Shown piece after piece: positions 34,631 through 44,262 of a stretch of 64,000 bases of DNA; positions within the stretch are counted from its first letter, which is position 1; each line of letters begins with the position of its first letter. The notes under the pieces are model-generated. The model was given only the letters and a program-made list of their open reading frames with translations, ran no database searches and was not told the DNA's origin. This stretch comes from Alteromonas sp. a30 (GTDB lineage Bacteria > Pseudomonadota > Gammaproteobacteria > Enterobacterales > Alteromonadaceae): contig NZ_JABEPE010000005.1 in assembly GCF_026788005.1 (NCBI RefSeq), positions 1 through 64,000 on the forward strand. Direction: 5' to 3'. The translations under genes were made by a program, and so were the position numbers.

Positions 34631-35143
34631 CTAATAAGAGTTTTTGCTCTGCGTACTCATCATTTGCGTTTTATCTGAACTAGATTTAGTAGTCCCAACC
34701 CAGTACGCGATAGACGTACCCCACGCTGTTACCACTTGTCCAAACAGCATGTACAAAATGCTGGCATTTTCTTGGGGAATTTGAACTTTCATTAATGCCC
34801 AAGCCGCTGCGGCAACAAAAATCGTTAGCAATAAACAAATCACCGAAGGCATCCAGTGAGATTTATGGTGTTTTCGCGCACTATCCCGATCTTTTACCTC
34901 CAAGCTGAAAACATCCACGCCCAGCTTTTCCATGTCTAATTTGAATTGGTGATCCAAACGTTTAATATCAGCTAGTTGCTCGGGGTTGGCACTTAAAATA
35001 AAATCTTCAACACGCTGTGAAGATGCTTCTTCATCTCCCAACAGGTTTGCTGCAAGAAATTTTACGGCTCCTCCGGCTAGCGGACCGCCCAAAGCGGTAG
35101 CAAGTGTCGGTGCAATGGCACTTAATGTACTTTTCCAACTCAT
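34631..35143 (-). CDS. Holin of the 3TM type
   Basis: A 170-residue protein with a Gly/Ala-rich N-terminal segment (LATALGGPLAGGAVKFLAANLLG), a soluble helix, the conserved KDRDSARKHHKSHWMPSV motif (residues about 84-100) and two membrane helices afterwards. This is the Holin_3TM family found in tailed phages and gene transfer agents. Its start overlaps the endolysin stop (ATGA). Confidence 0.8.
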   Translation of the reverse strand: MSWKSTLSAIAPTLATALGGPLAGGAVKFLAANLLGDEEASSQRVEDFILSANPEQLADIKRLDHQFKLDMEKLGVDVFSLEVKDRDSARKHHKSHWMPSVICLLLTIFVAAAAWALMKVQIPQENASILYMLFGQVVTAWGTSIAYWVGTTKSSSDKTQMMSTQSKNSY

Positions 35144-35568
35144 GGTTTTATCAACTCAAAATGGGGTAAATCATTAAAGGTTTCATCCAAATTTCGGCCA
35201 TCGCCATCCCAGTCTCCCCCCCATCGCAATAAATGGGTAATTTCACCTTTTTCATATAGCTCTAACGCAATTTGTTTAACTTGTCCGGCAAACACACCAA
35301 AAGCCACTTTGTCGGACCAATCCGTGTTTTTAAGCTCGACAAAGTAAGGGCCCGCATCCACAGCCTGACTGGGATAACTGTTGTGTTTCGAGTTTGGGAA
35401 GAACAGTTGAGACAAGCCTTTTTCATAAGCTTGGTTTTGGGCCTCTTCTCCCCTATGTCCACAAAATATGGAGCAATCGGTATACTGTATGACTTTGTTA
35501 AAAATCCTCTGCAAATCCGAGTGACAGCTTGCCAGTCGCGATTCAGACGTTTTTCCAAACCTTGGCAT
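35140..35568 (-). CDS. M15-type peptidase endolysin
   Basis: A 142-residue protein with the zinc-binding pattern of M15 L-Ala-D-Glu/VanY-type peptidases: SKHNSYPSQAVDAGPY (His and Asp ligands) near residues 62-77 and LPHFEL (His) near the C-terminus; the N-terminal GHRGEEAQNQAYEKG segment is also typical. It would cut the peptide part of peptidoglycan and free tailocins by lysis. No signal peptide, so it depends on the holins. Confidence 0.85.
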   Translation of the reverse strand: MPRFGKTSESRLASCHSDLQRIFNKVIQYTDCSIFCGHRGEEAQNQAYEKGLSQLFFPNSKHNSYPSQAVDAGPYFVELKNTDWSDKVAFGVFAGQVKQIALELYEKGEITHLLRWGGDWDGDGRNLDETFNDLPHFELIKP

Positions 35569-35586
35569 TTCTACTCCCTGAAAATG

Positions 35587-35609
35587 AAAAAACCGCCTTG
35601 CGGCGGTTT
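35587..35609 (-). terminator. Leader terminator before the lysis and tail genes
   Basis: An eight-pair perfect stem (AAACCGCC / GGCGGTTT) with loop TTGC/GCAA, followed by TTTTTT on the minus strand. It lies between the antiterminator-like gene and the endolysin gene, so it would block late transcription unless read through. A further short palindrome (TCGCGA/TCGCGA, 35629-35645) is just upstream. Confidence 0.82.
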
Positions 35610-35727
35610 GAATTGAAGTTTATTTATTTCGCGAAGCTCTCGCGATGGTAGGTATATTAGTGCGATTCTTAGGTTAGAAAAAGTCCAAAACCTTGAACCC
35701 TTATCTCACCGCCTTATTCTTACGTCG

Positions 35728-36060
35728 TTACAACAATCTCATTAAAGCGAGTTCTGCTTCGCGTTGGTAATAACCCGTTTCTTTTTTTTGATGCACATAC
35801 TTATTAACTACAGCTAAGCGGCATTGGGTTGATAACTTTTCAATAGCGTTATCCATCTTTTCAATATGTTCAGGTACAAAAACAGCATCAGCCTGACGAT
35901 TAAAAAACTGCTGAGCAGCTTCCTGTTGCACTCCTGTTTTTAGCTGATCGCATAACCTGTGTGTACTACTTGTGGCAGAAAACCCAGGACCCAACCGCCG
36001 ACTGGACCAAAAGCGCCCCCATTCTTTTAGTGCTCGACGAAGCTCTTTAATTTTCATCAT
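35728..36060 (-). CDS. Antiterminator Q-like candidate regulator
   Basis: A 110-residue basic helical protein (SSRRLGPGFS near the N-terminus, CRLAVVNKYVHQ near the C-terminus). Size, charge and place, directly before a strong terminator that leads the lysis-tail genes, fit a lambdoid Q-like antiterminator. The family match is not certain from sequence alone. It overlaps the upstream XRE gene by 14 bases. Confidence 0.5.
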   Translation of the reverse strand: MMKIKELRRALKEWGRFWSSRRLGPGFSATSSTHRLCDQLKTGVQQEAAQQFFNRQADAVFVPEHIEKMDNAIEKLSTQCRLAVVNKYVHQKKETGYYQREAELALMRLL

Positions 36061-36250
36061 TGCTAGCTACCTCACTGTAATCAATCCCTAACATTTCCAG
36101 AATTTCAATCACGCTATTAAAAGGAGGTTCCGTTCTTCCACTCTCATAATTTTTAATTGTATTGAGTGAAAGACCATAATGCTCCGCAACAAACACTTGC
36201 GGAAACCCTTTTAGCTTCCTCGCCTTTTTAATCACTTCACCACCGCGCAT
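36047..36250 (-). CDS. XRE-family regulator of the tailocin
   Basis: A 67-residue helix-turn-helix protein: KKARKLKGFPQVFVAEHY, then LSLNTIKNYESGRTEPPF, the classical XRE recognition helix. AAGGAG six bases before ATG 36250 defines the start. It is divergent from a second XRE repressor across an operator and co-transcribed with the antiterminator-like gene, a Cro-like place. Confidence 0.8.
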   Translation of the reverse strand: MRGGEVIKKARKLKGFPQVFVAEHYGLSLNTIKNYESGRTEPPFNSVIEILEMLGIDYSEVASNDEN

Positions 36251-36316
36251 AAATTTCTCCTTGTAAAACAATTCACTAAAGATGGAATACCACGTAAAAC
36301 ATTATGTTACTTATAA

Positions 36317-36335
36317 AGTATACATATTGTATACT
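36317..36335. promoter_or_regulatory. 19-bp operator between divergent tailocin regulators
   Basis: AGTATACA, three bases, then TGTATACT: a perfect 8+3+8 palindrome between the XRE activator-side gene and the repressor gene. Confidence 0.7.
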
Positions 36336-36492
36336 GGGATAATAAACGTACCTCATATACCATTGCAATAGGTTATGCTTTTTAATTCGAAATTTTCTTG
36401 TTCTAATGTAGTATGGGCAGATTAGCCGTTTCCAGTTGGTGGATTTGCTGGTAACGCCCCCCTTTTTTTGGAGCACTTTTCAAAGATCTGAT

Positions 36493-36921
36493 ATGGAACT
36501 AAAAGACAGACTTATTTTATTGAGAGAAAAAGCAGGGCTCGATCAGGCTACCTTCGCGTTTGCATGTGGGTGGTCAAAGTCTCGATATAGTCATTACGAG
36601 AATGGACGCAGAGAACCCAAACTTGCAGACTTACAACATATTTCAAGCGTGCTTGAGCAATACCTTGGTCCGCACGCTATCGTGTTTTTAGTTACTGGTG
36701 AATCGCTAAACGATATTTTTAAGCATCAAGCTCAAAATCAACAAGCATTTACTCCCGATATTGCGATAAATGAATTTAAAAAGTTATTGGATGATGCCAT
36801 CGAGTTCGGGTTAATCAAGATTAAGCCCGGTGTGAAAATATCTAGTTTGATCGAAAATTTTACTAAAAACTGTATGAAACATGTAATTCAATCTTCTTCC
36901 GAAAAGTCGAAGTCGGGGTAA
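36493..36921 (+). CDS. XRE-family repressor of the tailocin
   Basis: A 142-residue protein starting MELKDRLILLREKAGLDQAT with recognition helix SKSRYSHYENGRREPKLADL. The C-terminal part is helical and lacks the Ser-Lys dyad of LexA/CI autopeptidases. It is divergent from the tailocin operon, so it is the likely master repressor. No LexA-like box was seen near, so the induction route is unknown. Confidence 0.78.
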   Translation: MELKDRLILLREKAGLDQATFAFACGWSKSRYSHYENGRREPKLADLQHISSVLEQYLGPHAIVFLVTGESLNDIFKHQAQNQQAFTPDIAINEFKKLLDDAIEFGLIKIKPGVKISSLIENFTKNCMKHVIQSSSEKSKSG

Positions 36922-36989
36922 ACCGACACGAATAAATAATATTCAAAACGCACCTTAGTTATTTTTTATTTTTATTGTGGCTGTTTTAA

Positions 36990-37292
36990 TTAGCTCTTAT
37001 TGCTTAGAAAAGTATCAATACTTATGAGTTTAGCTTTTGCTTGTTTTCTTTGTGTTTCACGAGCTTGAACCGCATCTCGGCAATCCTTAATCAATTGCTC
37101 TTTTAACTCGCGTTTTTTATCGAAACAATCAACTTCATCATGAATAAACAGGTAACGTCGAGCGAACTCCAAATCTTCCGTTCTTGCAGCCCACTTACGA
37201 CCATTATGCTTACATAAAAACAATAGTTGACCAAAAAACACACAAAGCACCGATAAAACAATTACAATAAATAACACCACACTAAGGCTCAT
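36990..37292 (-). CDS. Small membrane-anchored hypothetical protein
   Basis: A 100-residue protein with an N-terminal membrane helix (VVLFIVIVLSVLCVFFGQLLFL) and a charged C-terminal helix rich in Lys, Arg and Gln. It is convergent with the tailocin repressor gene, and begins outside the tailocin operon. No family recognised. Confidence 0.55.
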   Translation of the reverse strand: MSLSVVLFIVIVLSVLCVFFGQLLFLCKHNGRKWAARTEDLEFARRYLFIHDEVDCFDKKRELKEQLIKDCRDAVQARETQRKQAKAKLISIDTFLSNKS

Positions 37293-37813
37293 ATAAACTC
37301 CTTTTTACTGTCAACAATACATACTTAGCCGTTTTACGAGCTATCAATGAACTTAGGCGAAAAGAAATGAGACTCTTTAATTTCCGCCTTTTGCAGTTCT
37401 TAAAGCACGAAAAGCTAAGCAATCCCTCGAACCACTATCAGTTGAAACAAGTTATCAAGCCTCAACATAATAAACGGACAATGGCTTAGTCTTGTGATAA
37501 GACCTAAGTCACTTCATTTGCCTTACTTGAAACACATAGTGTCAATAAGTCTAACTACATGTAAAAAGCGCGCATCCTTATGCAAAATCTAGGCAATATT
37601 TATTCATTCTGACCAATGAAAGGGCCATTGAGAAAAATATACTTACCTTTATTGAAAGCCAATATTTTGTCGAAAAAATAGCACAAAAGGGGAAACTAAA
37701 GGGAAAACCTGAGTATATCGGGAGAAAAAACTACGGGGTTTTGAAGAGGATAAAATTAGAGAGGCTGCTTGCAGCAGAGCAAGTGTGGATAAGAACCAGT
37801 AAATTACCTCAAT
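37293..37813. other. AT-rich intergenic region
   Basis: About 520 bases with no convincing gene, RNA or strong repeat. It probably marks the right border of the tailocin insertion. Confidence 0.5.
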
Positions 37814-38611
37814 TCACTCATTTTTATTGATACCAACAATCCAAGGTTCCAGACGCTGCCCCCATTTAACAACAACCGTGTAACGAGGTGGTCTTATCTC
37901 TTTTTTCGGTATAAGTTCAATATTATCAAGTGCTTCTGAATACGGCATTGGAAGTAATATCTCATTAACGGATAATCGCTTAAGTCCTAAGTAATAACGC
38001 TTATCACTTGAGTTAAAATAAGGCTTGCTTAGCCCCTTAACAATAAGAATATTCGGTAGCCCAGCATATTTTGAAGCCAACGCATCATAAGACTTTGATG
38101 CCTGAATGAAGAATAAACGGCTATTGTTGACTTTTTCTTTTTCAAATGCGGTTTGACTTCGCTTTTGGTATTGTTTATTGCGTTTACTGGGGTTTTCTTG
38201 ATATTCCAGTGTTGCAGTGCGATATGCATCTTCTGCTTTTTTAACCTCTTTCTTATGAATGTCACCATCAAATTCTAAAGCCCAATATAACTCTCGAGTC
38301 TGAGCCCACTCACTTTTATGCTCGCCAGGGATTGAAAACCCTAAAGTAATCAATTCTTCTTCATCGGTTTTTATTTCTTTGGGGGAGTAAGGAGAATACG
38401 GTGCATTTTCTGGCGTAGGAAGCCGCCATTTTAAACGCAGCAATATGCCTGAGTTTTCTTTAATTGCGCCTTGATTATAAGGCAGGAAAAGCTCTCTCTC
38501 GGTCAGCGTCAGTTGGCTTTTTTCTTCCATACGATTGTACGCGACACCACTCAACACCAGCGCATTAGATCCCAATAAAATGCACAATCCAAGCAATAAA
38601 TATTTTTTCAT
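37814..38611 (-). CDS. GDYXXLXY/DUF4824-type exported protein
   Basis: A 265-residue protein with an N-terminal signal or anchor (YLLLGLCILLGSNALVLSGVAY), a motif TLGFSIPGEHKSEWAQ and C-terminal RYYLGLKRLSVNEILLP, like proteins of the DUF4824/GDYXXLXY group. These genes usually follow a DUF2157 membrane protein, as here; start and stop overlap by four bases. Function of the pair is unknown. Confidence 0.65.
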   Translation of the reverse strand: MKKYLLLGLCILLGSNALVLSGVAYNRMEEKSQLTLTERELFLPYNQGAIKENSGILLRLKWRLPTPENAPYSPYSPKEIKTDEEELITLGFSIPGEHKSEWAQTRELYWALEFDGDIHKKEVKKAEDAYRTATLEYQENPSKRNKQYQKRSQTAFEKEKVNNSRLFFIQASKSYDALASKYAGLPNILIVKGLSKPYFNSSDKRYYLGLKRLSVNEILLPMPYSEALDNIELIPKKEIRPPRYTVVVKWGQRLEPWIVGINKNE

Positions 38612-39696
38612 TTCGCAACGCCTTCACTCAACTGATTTAAACGCAAACGCTTGAACACCATCAACGCAAGCAAAGCGGATAAACCCAAAAGGAAAAAGAA
38701 GACATACTTTGGCATCCAATCCCACCACCAATCGAAGAACTTTGTATACATAAACAATACAAAGAATACTGTGCCAGTATTTACGACTTCACGCCAACGC
38801 TGCTTTATACCTGCCCAAATACTCAATAAAGCGAGTGCAAATCCCACCACTTGGTACAGTCCTTCTATTACATCCGAAGACCATCTTATGTAGCTAATAG
38901 CCCCATAGTTGGAAAGTATCAATATAGGTAAAAACAACATGATCATTGCAAGTACACGATAAATCGTGTCAAAGCCAATAAAGCGCCTAGTAGGAACCAA
39001 TACAGGTAGCCAAAAAAAGAATAGGCTTGCAAGGAAGAAATTTTCAGGTCGTTCACCAAAATCAATCCAATACATACCGCTCCATGTACCGAACTTCATT
39101 GCGATAAAACCACTGCAGCACATAATGGCAAAAAACAACAGCAATCGAGCATTGACAGCATAAGCAAGTAAGAAGGCAAAGGCGGCCCATACGATAAGTG
39201 CATTAGGCGATGGCGATATATTGAATATTTTCCCCAACATTGAAAGATTCAGCACAAAGCACGAAAAACTCACTACAGCGGCGATTTTCGAGAAATAGGC
39301 GCTTTTTTCTTTTTGAGAGAGGTGCAGCGACACAATGAATAAAATAAGCGGAACAAGCACTAAAATACCAACTTGATACCCGGTACTGAAATGTCCCCAA
39401 AATTGATAAAACAGGAAGAATACGCTGGCAGCCATTGCCAATGCTCCAAACAGCGACGCAATCTTCATTCCAAGAGTAAGCTGTTTAGACCCATCGTTAG
39501 TATCAACATCATGAGAAGCCGTTAGCGTTGCTAAAAGCTGTTGGTGATAACGCTCTATATGACGGGATTTCTCAGCAGGAAGCGCCAGAATATCATCTTT
39601 CTCAAGTTCAGCTAGCTCTCGTTGAAATGCATGAATTTGATCGACCCGCAATTGGGCGTTTGCCTTATTGGATACTGGGTTTTCTTCCATGCTCAA
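38608..39696 (-). CDS. DUF2157-type multi-pass membrane protein
   Basis: A 362-residue protein: a soluble N-terminal ~75 residues (QRELAELEKDDIL) then about eleven membrane segments. Length and the neighbouring DUF4824-type gene indicate the DUF2157 group. No transport or enzyme motif is known for it. Confidence 0.7.
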   Translation of the reverse strand: MSMEENPVSNKANAQLRVDQIHAFQRELAELEKDDILALPAEKSRHIERYHQQLLATLTASHDVDTNDGSKQLTLGMKIASLFGALAMAASVFFLFYQFWGHFSTGYQVGILVLVPLILFIVSLHLSQKEKSAYFSKIAAVVSFSCFVLNLSMLGKIFNISPSPNALIVWAAFAFLLAYAVNARLLLFFAIMCCSGFIAMKFGTWSGMYWIDFGERPENFFLASLFFFWLPVLVPTRRFIGFDTIYRVLAMIMLFLPILILSNYGAISYIRWSSDVIEGLYQVVGFALALLSIWAGIKQRWREVVNTGTVFFVLFMYTKFFDWWWDWMPKYVFFFLLGLSALLALMVFKRLRLNQLSEGVAK

Positions 39697-40089
39697 ACTT
39701 CCTTTTTAAAACCGTTTAACAAGGTTGCTGACTCCAAGCCGTTGTAGATAAGCATTAATCAGGACATTGGCAATAACGGAACAGACAGTAACCGAAAACA
39801 ATGGTCCTTCCTAATATTGATAGCATTTATAGAAGGTGATAGCTCTGTTAGAGTCACTATAGCCTTTTATCTTTATTTTTCACTACTGACTTAACATCTG
39901 CCCGAAACCCCTATCTTTAAATTCGTTTTTCTACTAAATAGGGTATTTTGATTATACTCTGGCTCTTTTTTCATTGCGATGAATGCAGTTATTAAAGTTG
40001 CATCTTTGAGTCAGGTCTAAGTTTTCGAACCGCTGCAATAGCGCGTACATTCAAGGCTGTAGGGGAATTAGCTAGGTGTGATTCAGGAA
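39697..40089. other. Intergenic region before twin tRNA-Ser
   Basis: About 390 bases with no gene or clear repeat seen. It should hold the promoter for the DUF2157 pair on the minus strand. Confidence 0.45.
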
Positions 40090-40181
40090 TGGCGGAGAGG
40101 GAGGGATTCGAACCCCCGGTAGGGATGAACCTACGCCTGATTTCAAGTCAGGTGCATTAAACCGAGCTCTGCCACCTCTCC
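40090..40181 (-). tRNA. tRNA-Ser(UGA), copy 1
   Basis: A 92-base cloverleaf with long variable arm and encoded CCA; anticodon TGA in loop CTTGAAA; acceptor GGAGAGG. Sequence appears identical to the next copy. Confidence 0.97.
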
Positions 40182-40226
40182 GCGGCAATATTTTATGATG
40201 TATCAACATGAGCTGTTGACAGGATT

Positions 40227-40248
40227 AAAAAACCCGCGAAAGCGGGTT
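40227..40248 (-). terminator. Terminator between twin tRNA-Ser genes
   Basis: Stem AACCCGC / GCGGGTT with a four-base loop and a minus-strand TTTTTT tail, between the two tRNA-Ser copies. Confidence 0.75.
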
Positions 40249-40258
40249 CTTTAGAATT

Positions 40259-40350
40259 TGGCGGAGAGGGAGGGATTCGAACCCCCGGTAGGGATGAACC
40301 TACGCCTGATTTCAAGTCAGGTGCATTAAACCGAGCTCTGCCACCTCTCC
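40259..40350 (-). tRNA. tRNA-Ser(UGA), copy 2
   Basis: Same 92-base tRNA as at 40090-40181, with long variable arm, TGA anticodon and encoded CCA. A terminator lies between the copies. Confidence 0.97.
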
Positions 40351-40605
40351 AAATTGTGTTGCGAATCTTAATGAGCTTGTTCGGCCTTGTAAAGTGCTAA
40401 TTTAAAATAATTTAATTAACTGCTTTATCTTTATTCAATTTGCTCAAATAACAGCAAGCTCCTATATTTATTACATCTGTTTACGCTTTTTTATCGTATT
40501 TCATTAGTGTAGGTCTTGAAAAACTAACACAAACCCCATACTAATAGCATCAGTAGTAATGTTATCAATTTAAGTTAAGCATTCGATTTAACAACGGAGT
40601 TAATA

Positions 40606-41268
40606 ATGCAATATAACACAGTGTCTTCCGCTACTCAGTCATCTGCGCTGGAGACAAACAAAGTCTTGCGCAACACCTATATGTTGCTTGCATTGACTTT
40701 AGCGTTCAGTGCAGTTGTGGCTGGCGTTACCATGATGATGAATTTGCCTCATCCTGGTTTTATTGTCACTTTAGTTGGCTTTTATGGCCTAATGTTCTTA
40801 GTTCACAAAACAGCAAACTCTAGTGCAGGTTTATTAAGTGTATTTGCCTTTACTGGCTTCCTTGGCTACACGCTCGGCCCTATCCTAAATATGGTGATTG
40901 GTGCAGGTGGCGGCGAGCTAGTGATGACAGCACTAGGCGGCACCGCATTAATTTTCTTTGCATTATCTGGATATGTGTTAACAACTAAAAAAGATATGTC
41001 GTTTTTAAACGGTATGTTGTTCGCGGGTTTCTGGGTAATTTTGGTTGCAGTTATTGCCAATATCTTCCTACAAATCCCAGCTTTGTCCCTCGGTATTAGT
41101 GCCATGTTTATTCTGTTTTCGTCAGCTGCCATTTTAATCCAAACCAGCGACGTTATTCGCGGCGGCGAGAGAAACTATATTTTAGCAACGGTGACTTTGT
41201 ATGTGTCAATCTACAACATTTTCATCAGCCTGCTAAACCTTCTCATGGCGTTTAGCGGCGACGATTAA
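40606..41268 (+). CDS. yccA: Bax inhibitor-1/YccA family membrane protein
   Basis: A 220-residue protein with seven membrane segments and the family's C-terminal block SDVIRGGERNYILATVTLYVSIYN; NIFISLL follows. E. coli YccA is a substrate and modulator of the FtsH protease. GGAG precedes the ATG. In E. coli yccA is next to tusE; here it precedes tusDCBE, so the neighbourhood is conserved. Confidence 0.85.
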   Translation: MQYNTVSSATQSSALETNKVLRNTYMLLALTLAFSAVVAGVTMMMNLPHPGFIVTLVGFYGLMFLVHKTANSSAGLLSVFAFTGFLGYTLGPILNMVIGAGGGELVMTALGGTALIFFALSGYVLTTKKDMSFLNGMLFAGFWVILVAVIANIFLQIPALSLGISAMFILFSSAAILIQTSDVIRGGERNYILATVTLYVSIYNIFISLLNLLMAFSGDD

Positions 41269-41300
41269 TCGCTTACACTAAACCAATTTAGCTTAATTAA

Positions 41301-41324
41301 AACACCCCTTCATGGGGTGTTTTT
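41301..41324 (+). terminator. Terminator after the yccA-like gene
   Basis: Stem AACACCCC / GGGGTGTT with loop TTCAT followed by a T-run; separates yccA from tusD. Confidence 0.8.
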
Positions 41325-41346
41325 CGTTGATCATAGAATGTAATTC

Positions 41347-41730
41347 ATGGCGAATTTTGTTTTATTAGTTACTTCTCCGCATTACGACAGCAACAGCGCC
41401 AATGCGGTTAAACAGTTTACATTGGCGGCACTAGATGCCGGACACAACGTCACCGTTTTTTTCTACAACGCCGGTGTGACTCATGCCAATAAATTCAATC
41501 TGCCACAAGCCGGTGAGCCTTCTTCATCAGATATTTGGCAACACCTATACGACAAACAGGTTCCACTCCTTGTTTGCGCTACGGCCGCAGGCAGACGTGG
41601 CATTATTGATGACATCGAAGCTAAACAGCATCATCTAAAAGAATCATCTTTGCACCCAGTGTTTAGCCTATCTGGATTAACTGAGTTGGCAGCGTTATCT
41701 TCTCAAGCGGACAGGATGGTGCAATTCTAA
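41347..41730 (+). CDS. tusD: Sulfurtransferase complex subunit TusD
   Basis: A 127-residue DsrE-family protein that passes sulfur from TusA to TusE for 2-thiouridine formation at U34 of tRNA Lys, Glu and Gln. The sulfur-accepting cysteine is Cys77 in LLVCATAAGRRGI, equal to Cys78 in E. coli. Its stop and the next ATG overlap by one base. Confidence 0.93.
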   Translation: MANFVLLVTSPHYDSNSANAVKQFTLAALDAGHNVTVFFYNAGVTHANKFNLPQAGEPSSSDIWQHLYDKQVPLLVCATAAGRRGIIDDIEAKQHHLKESSLHPVFSLSGLTELAALSSQADRMVQF

Positions 41731-42083
41731 TGTCTATTGCAATTATCAATGTCAGCGCTTCCAATGTCTCTCCGAATGGATTAGAAGCTTTGGATTTAGC
41801 ATTCTCATTTGCCAATTTAGAGCAAGACGTTTCAATGTTTTTTATAGATGATGGCGTGTTTCAACTGGTGAAAAACCAACAACCTGAAAGCCATGGCTAT
41901 AAAAATCACACTAAAAGTTATCCAGCGATGGCATTTTACGACATAGAAAACATTTACGTTTGCAAAAACAGTTTAGAACAACGGAATTTAGCCTTAAATG
42001 ATCTTTGTATCGACATAGCGTTATTTGAAAAGCACTCGTTATCTCCCCTACTCCGTAATTATAAACATGTGGTAACGCTGTAA
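41730..42083 (+). CDS. tusC: Sulfurtransferase complex subunit TusC
   Basis: A 117-residue DsrF-like protein, with FFIDDGVFQLVKNQQPE and a C-terminal HVVTL as in TusC. It forms the TusBCD heterohexamer. It overlaps both neighbours by one base. Confidence 0.9.
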   Translation: MSIAIINVSASNVSPNGLEALDLAFSFANLEQDVSMFFIDDGVFQLVKNQQPESHGYKNHTKSYPAMAFYDIENIYVCKNSLEQRNLALNDLCIDIALFEKHSLSPLLRNYKHVVTL

Positions 42084-42373
42084 TGAATCTTCATATTTTA
42101 TCGAAAAGCGTGAACACGGAAGCGCTGGCAGAAAAACTAAATTACATTAGTGAAGAAGACGCCTGCTTATTAAGAAACGATGCCGTATTAATGCTGCTTA
42201 ATGAGAAAGCATTACAAACTCTGTCCCGCTCGTTACCTGCTACGCGATTATTTTTATTAGAGGATGACTTAAGGCTACGCGGCCTCGCGTTTAATAAGGA
42301 AGACGTAACAAAAGTTGGCTATAACGAATTCGTCGACCTCTGTTTGCAATTTGAAAAAACGATTAGTTGGTAG
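42083..42373 (+). CDS. tusB: Sulfurtransferase complex subunit TusB
   Basis: A 96-residue DsrH-like protein, starting MNLHILSKS and ending with VDLCLQFEKTISW, consistent with TusB. Third subunit of the TusBCD relay. Confidence 0.88.
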   Translation: MNLHILSKSVNTEALAEKLNYISEEDACLLRNDAVLMLLNEKALQTLSRSLPATRLFLLEDDLRLRGLAFNKEDVTKVGYNEFVDLCLQFEKTISW

Positions 42374-42376
42374 TTT

Positions 42377-42718
42377 ATGTCTGAAAAGTATCTTGAATTT
42401 AATGGTCAAAAACTGGCAATTGATGCCAATGGTTATTTGTTAAATGTCAATGACTGGTCGCCTGAACTCGCTCCCGTTTTAGCCAGCACTGAAAATATTG
42501 AGTTAACTGAAGCTCACTGGGAAGTCGTGAATTTTGTGAGAGATTTTTACTTGGAATTTAACACCAGTCCTGCTATTCGAGCTTTGGTAAAAGCAATGGG
42601 GGCCAAATTGGGACCGGAAAAAGGTAACAGCCGTTATCTACACCGATTATTTCCTAAAGGCGCCGCCAAACAGGCAACAAAGGTAGCCGGATTACCTAAG
42701 CCAGCTAAGTGCCTTTAA
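42377..42718 (+). CDS. tusE: Sulfur carrier TusE (DsrC family)
   Basis: A 113-residue DsrC-family protein ending GLPKPAKCL; Cys112 is the penultimate persulfide carrier that hands sulfur to MnmA. It contains [11 protein letters not shown] and the [12 protein letters not shown] block. Three bases after tusB, so all four tus genes probably form one operon. Confidence 0.95.
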   Translation: MSEKYLEFNGQKLAIDANGYLLNVNDWSPELAPVLASTENIELTEAHWEVVNFVRDFYLEFNTSPAIRALVKAMGAKLGPEKGNSRYLHRLFPKGAAKQATKVAGLPKPAKCL

Positions 42719-42801
42719 TGAAAAACGGGCTACCGTTTTCACGATAACCCGTTGTCATTACTTTTATGTTTACTAAACTAAAAAACCAGAGACGGTTAGT
42801 T

Positions 42802-42924
42802 TTATCCTTGGTTAATGGTTGAGAAAATCATCCATACAAAATAACCAACCAAACAAAAGATACCGACGATAGATAGCCAGTAAACAAACTTCATAAGAAA
42901 CCGAATCTCTTGGTTTTTCTGCAT
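42802..42924 (-). CDS. 40-residue membrane peptide upstream of serS end
   Basis: A small frame starting MQKNQEIRFLMKFVYWLS with one membrane helix of about 22 residues and a short polar end. It lies just downstream of serS on the same strand, 46 bases away, with AGAGGG upstream of the ATG. No family recognised; coding is likely from the helix pattern and lack of other features. Confidence 0.5.
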   Translation of the reverse strand: MQKNQEIRFLMKFVYWLSIVGIFCLVGYFVWMIFSTINQG

Positions 42925-42969
42925 AAATAACCCTCTAAACTTCAGAAACTCATCTGCCGACTTAACAAA

Positions 42970-44256
<1,287 letters not shown>

Positions 44257-44262
44257 TTATTC

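Noticed and set aside
36251-36492. LexA/SOS box in the tailocin switch
   Set aside because: No CTG-N10-CAG type site was seen in the interval by eye.
16874-36921. Complete P2-like prophage
   Set aside because: No head, terminase, portal, replication or integrase gene in the block.
42720-42760. Terminator after tusE
   Set aside because: The inverted repeat has two mismatches and no good T-run, so it is not claimed.
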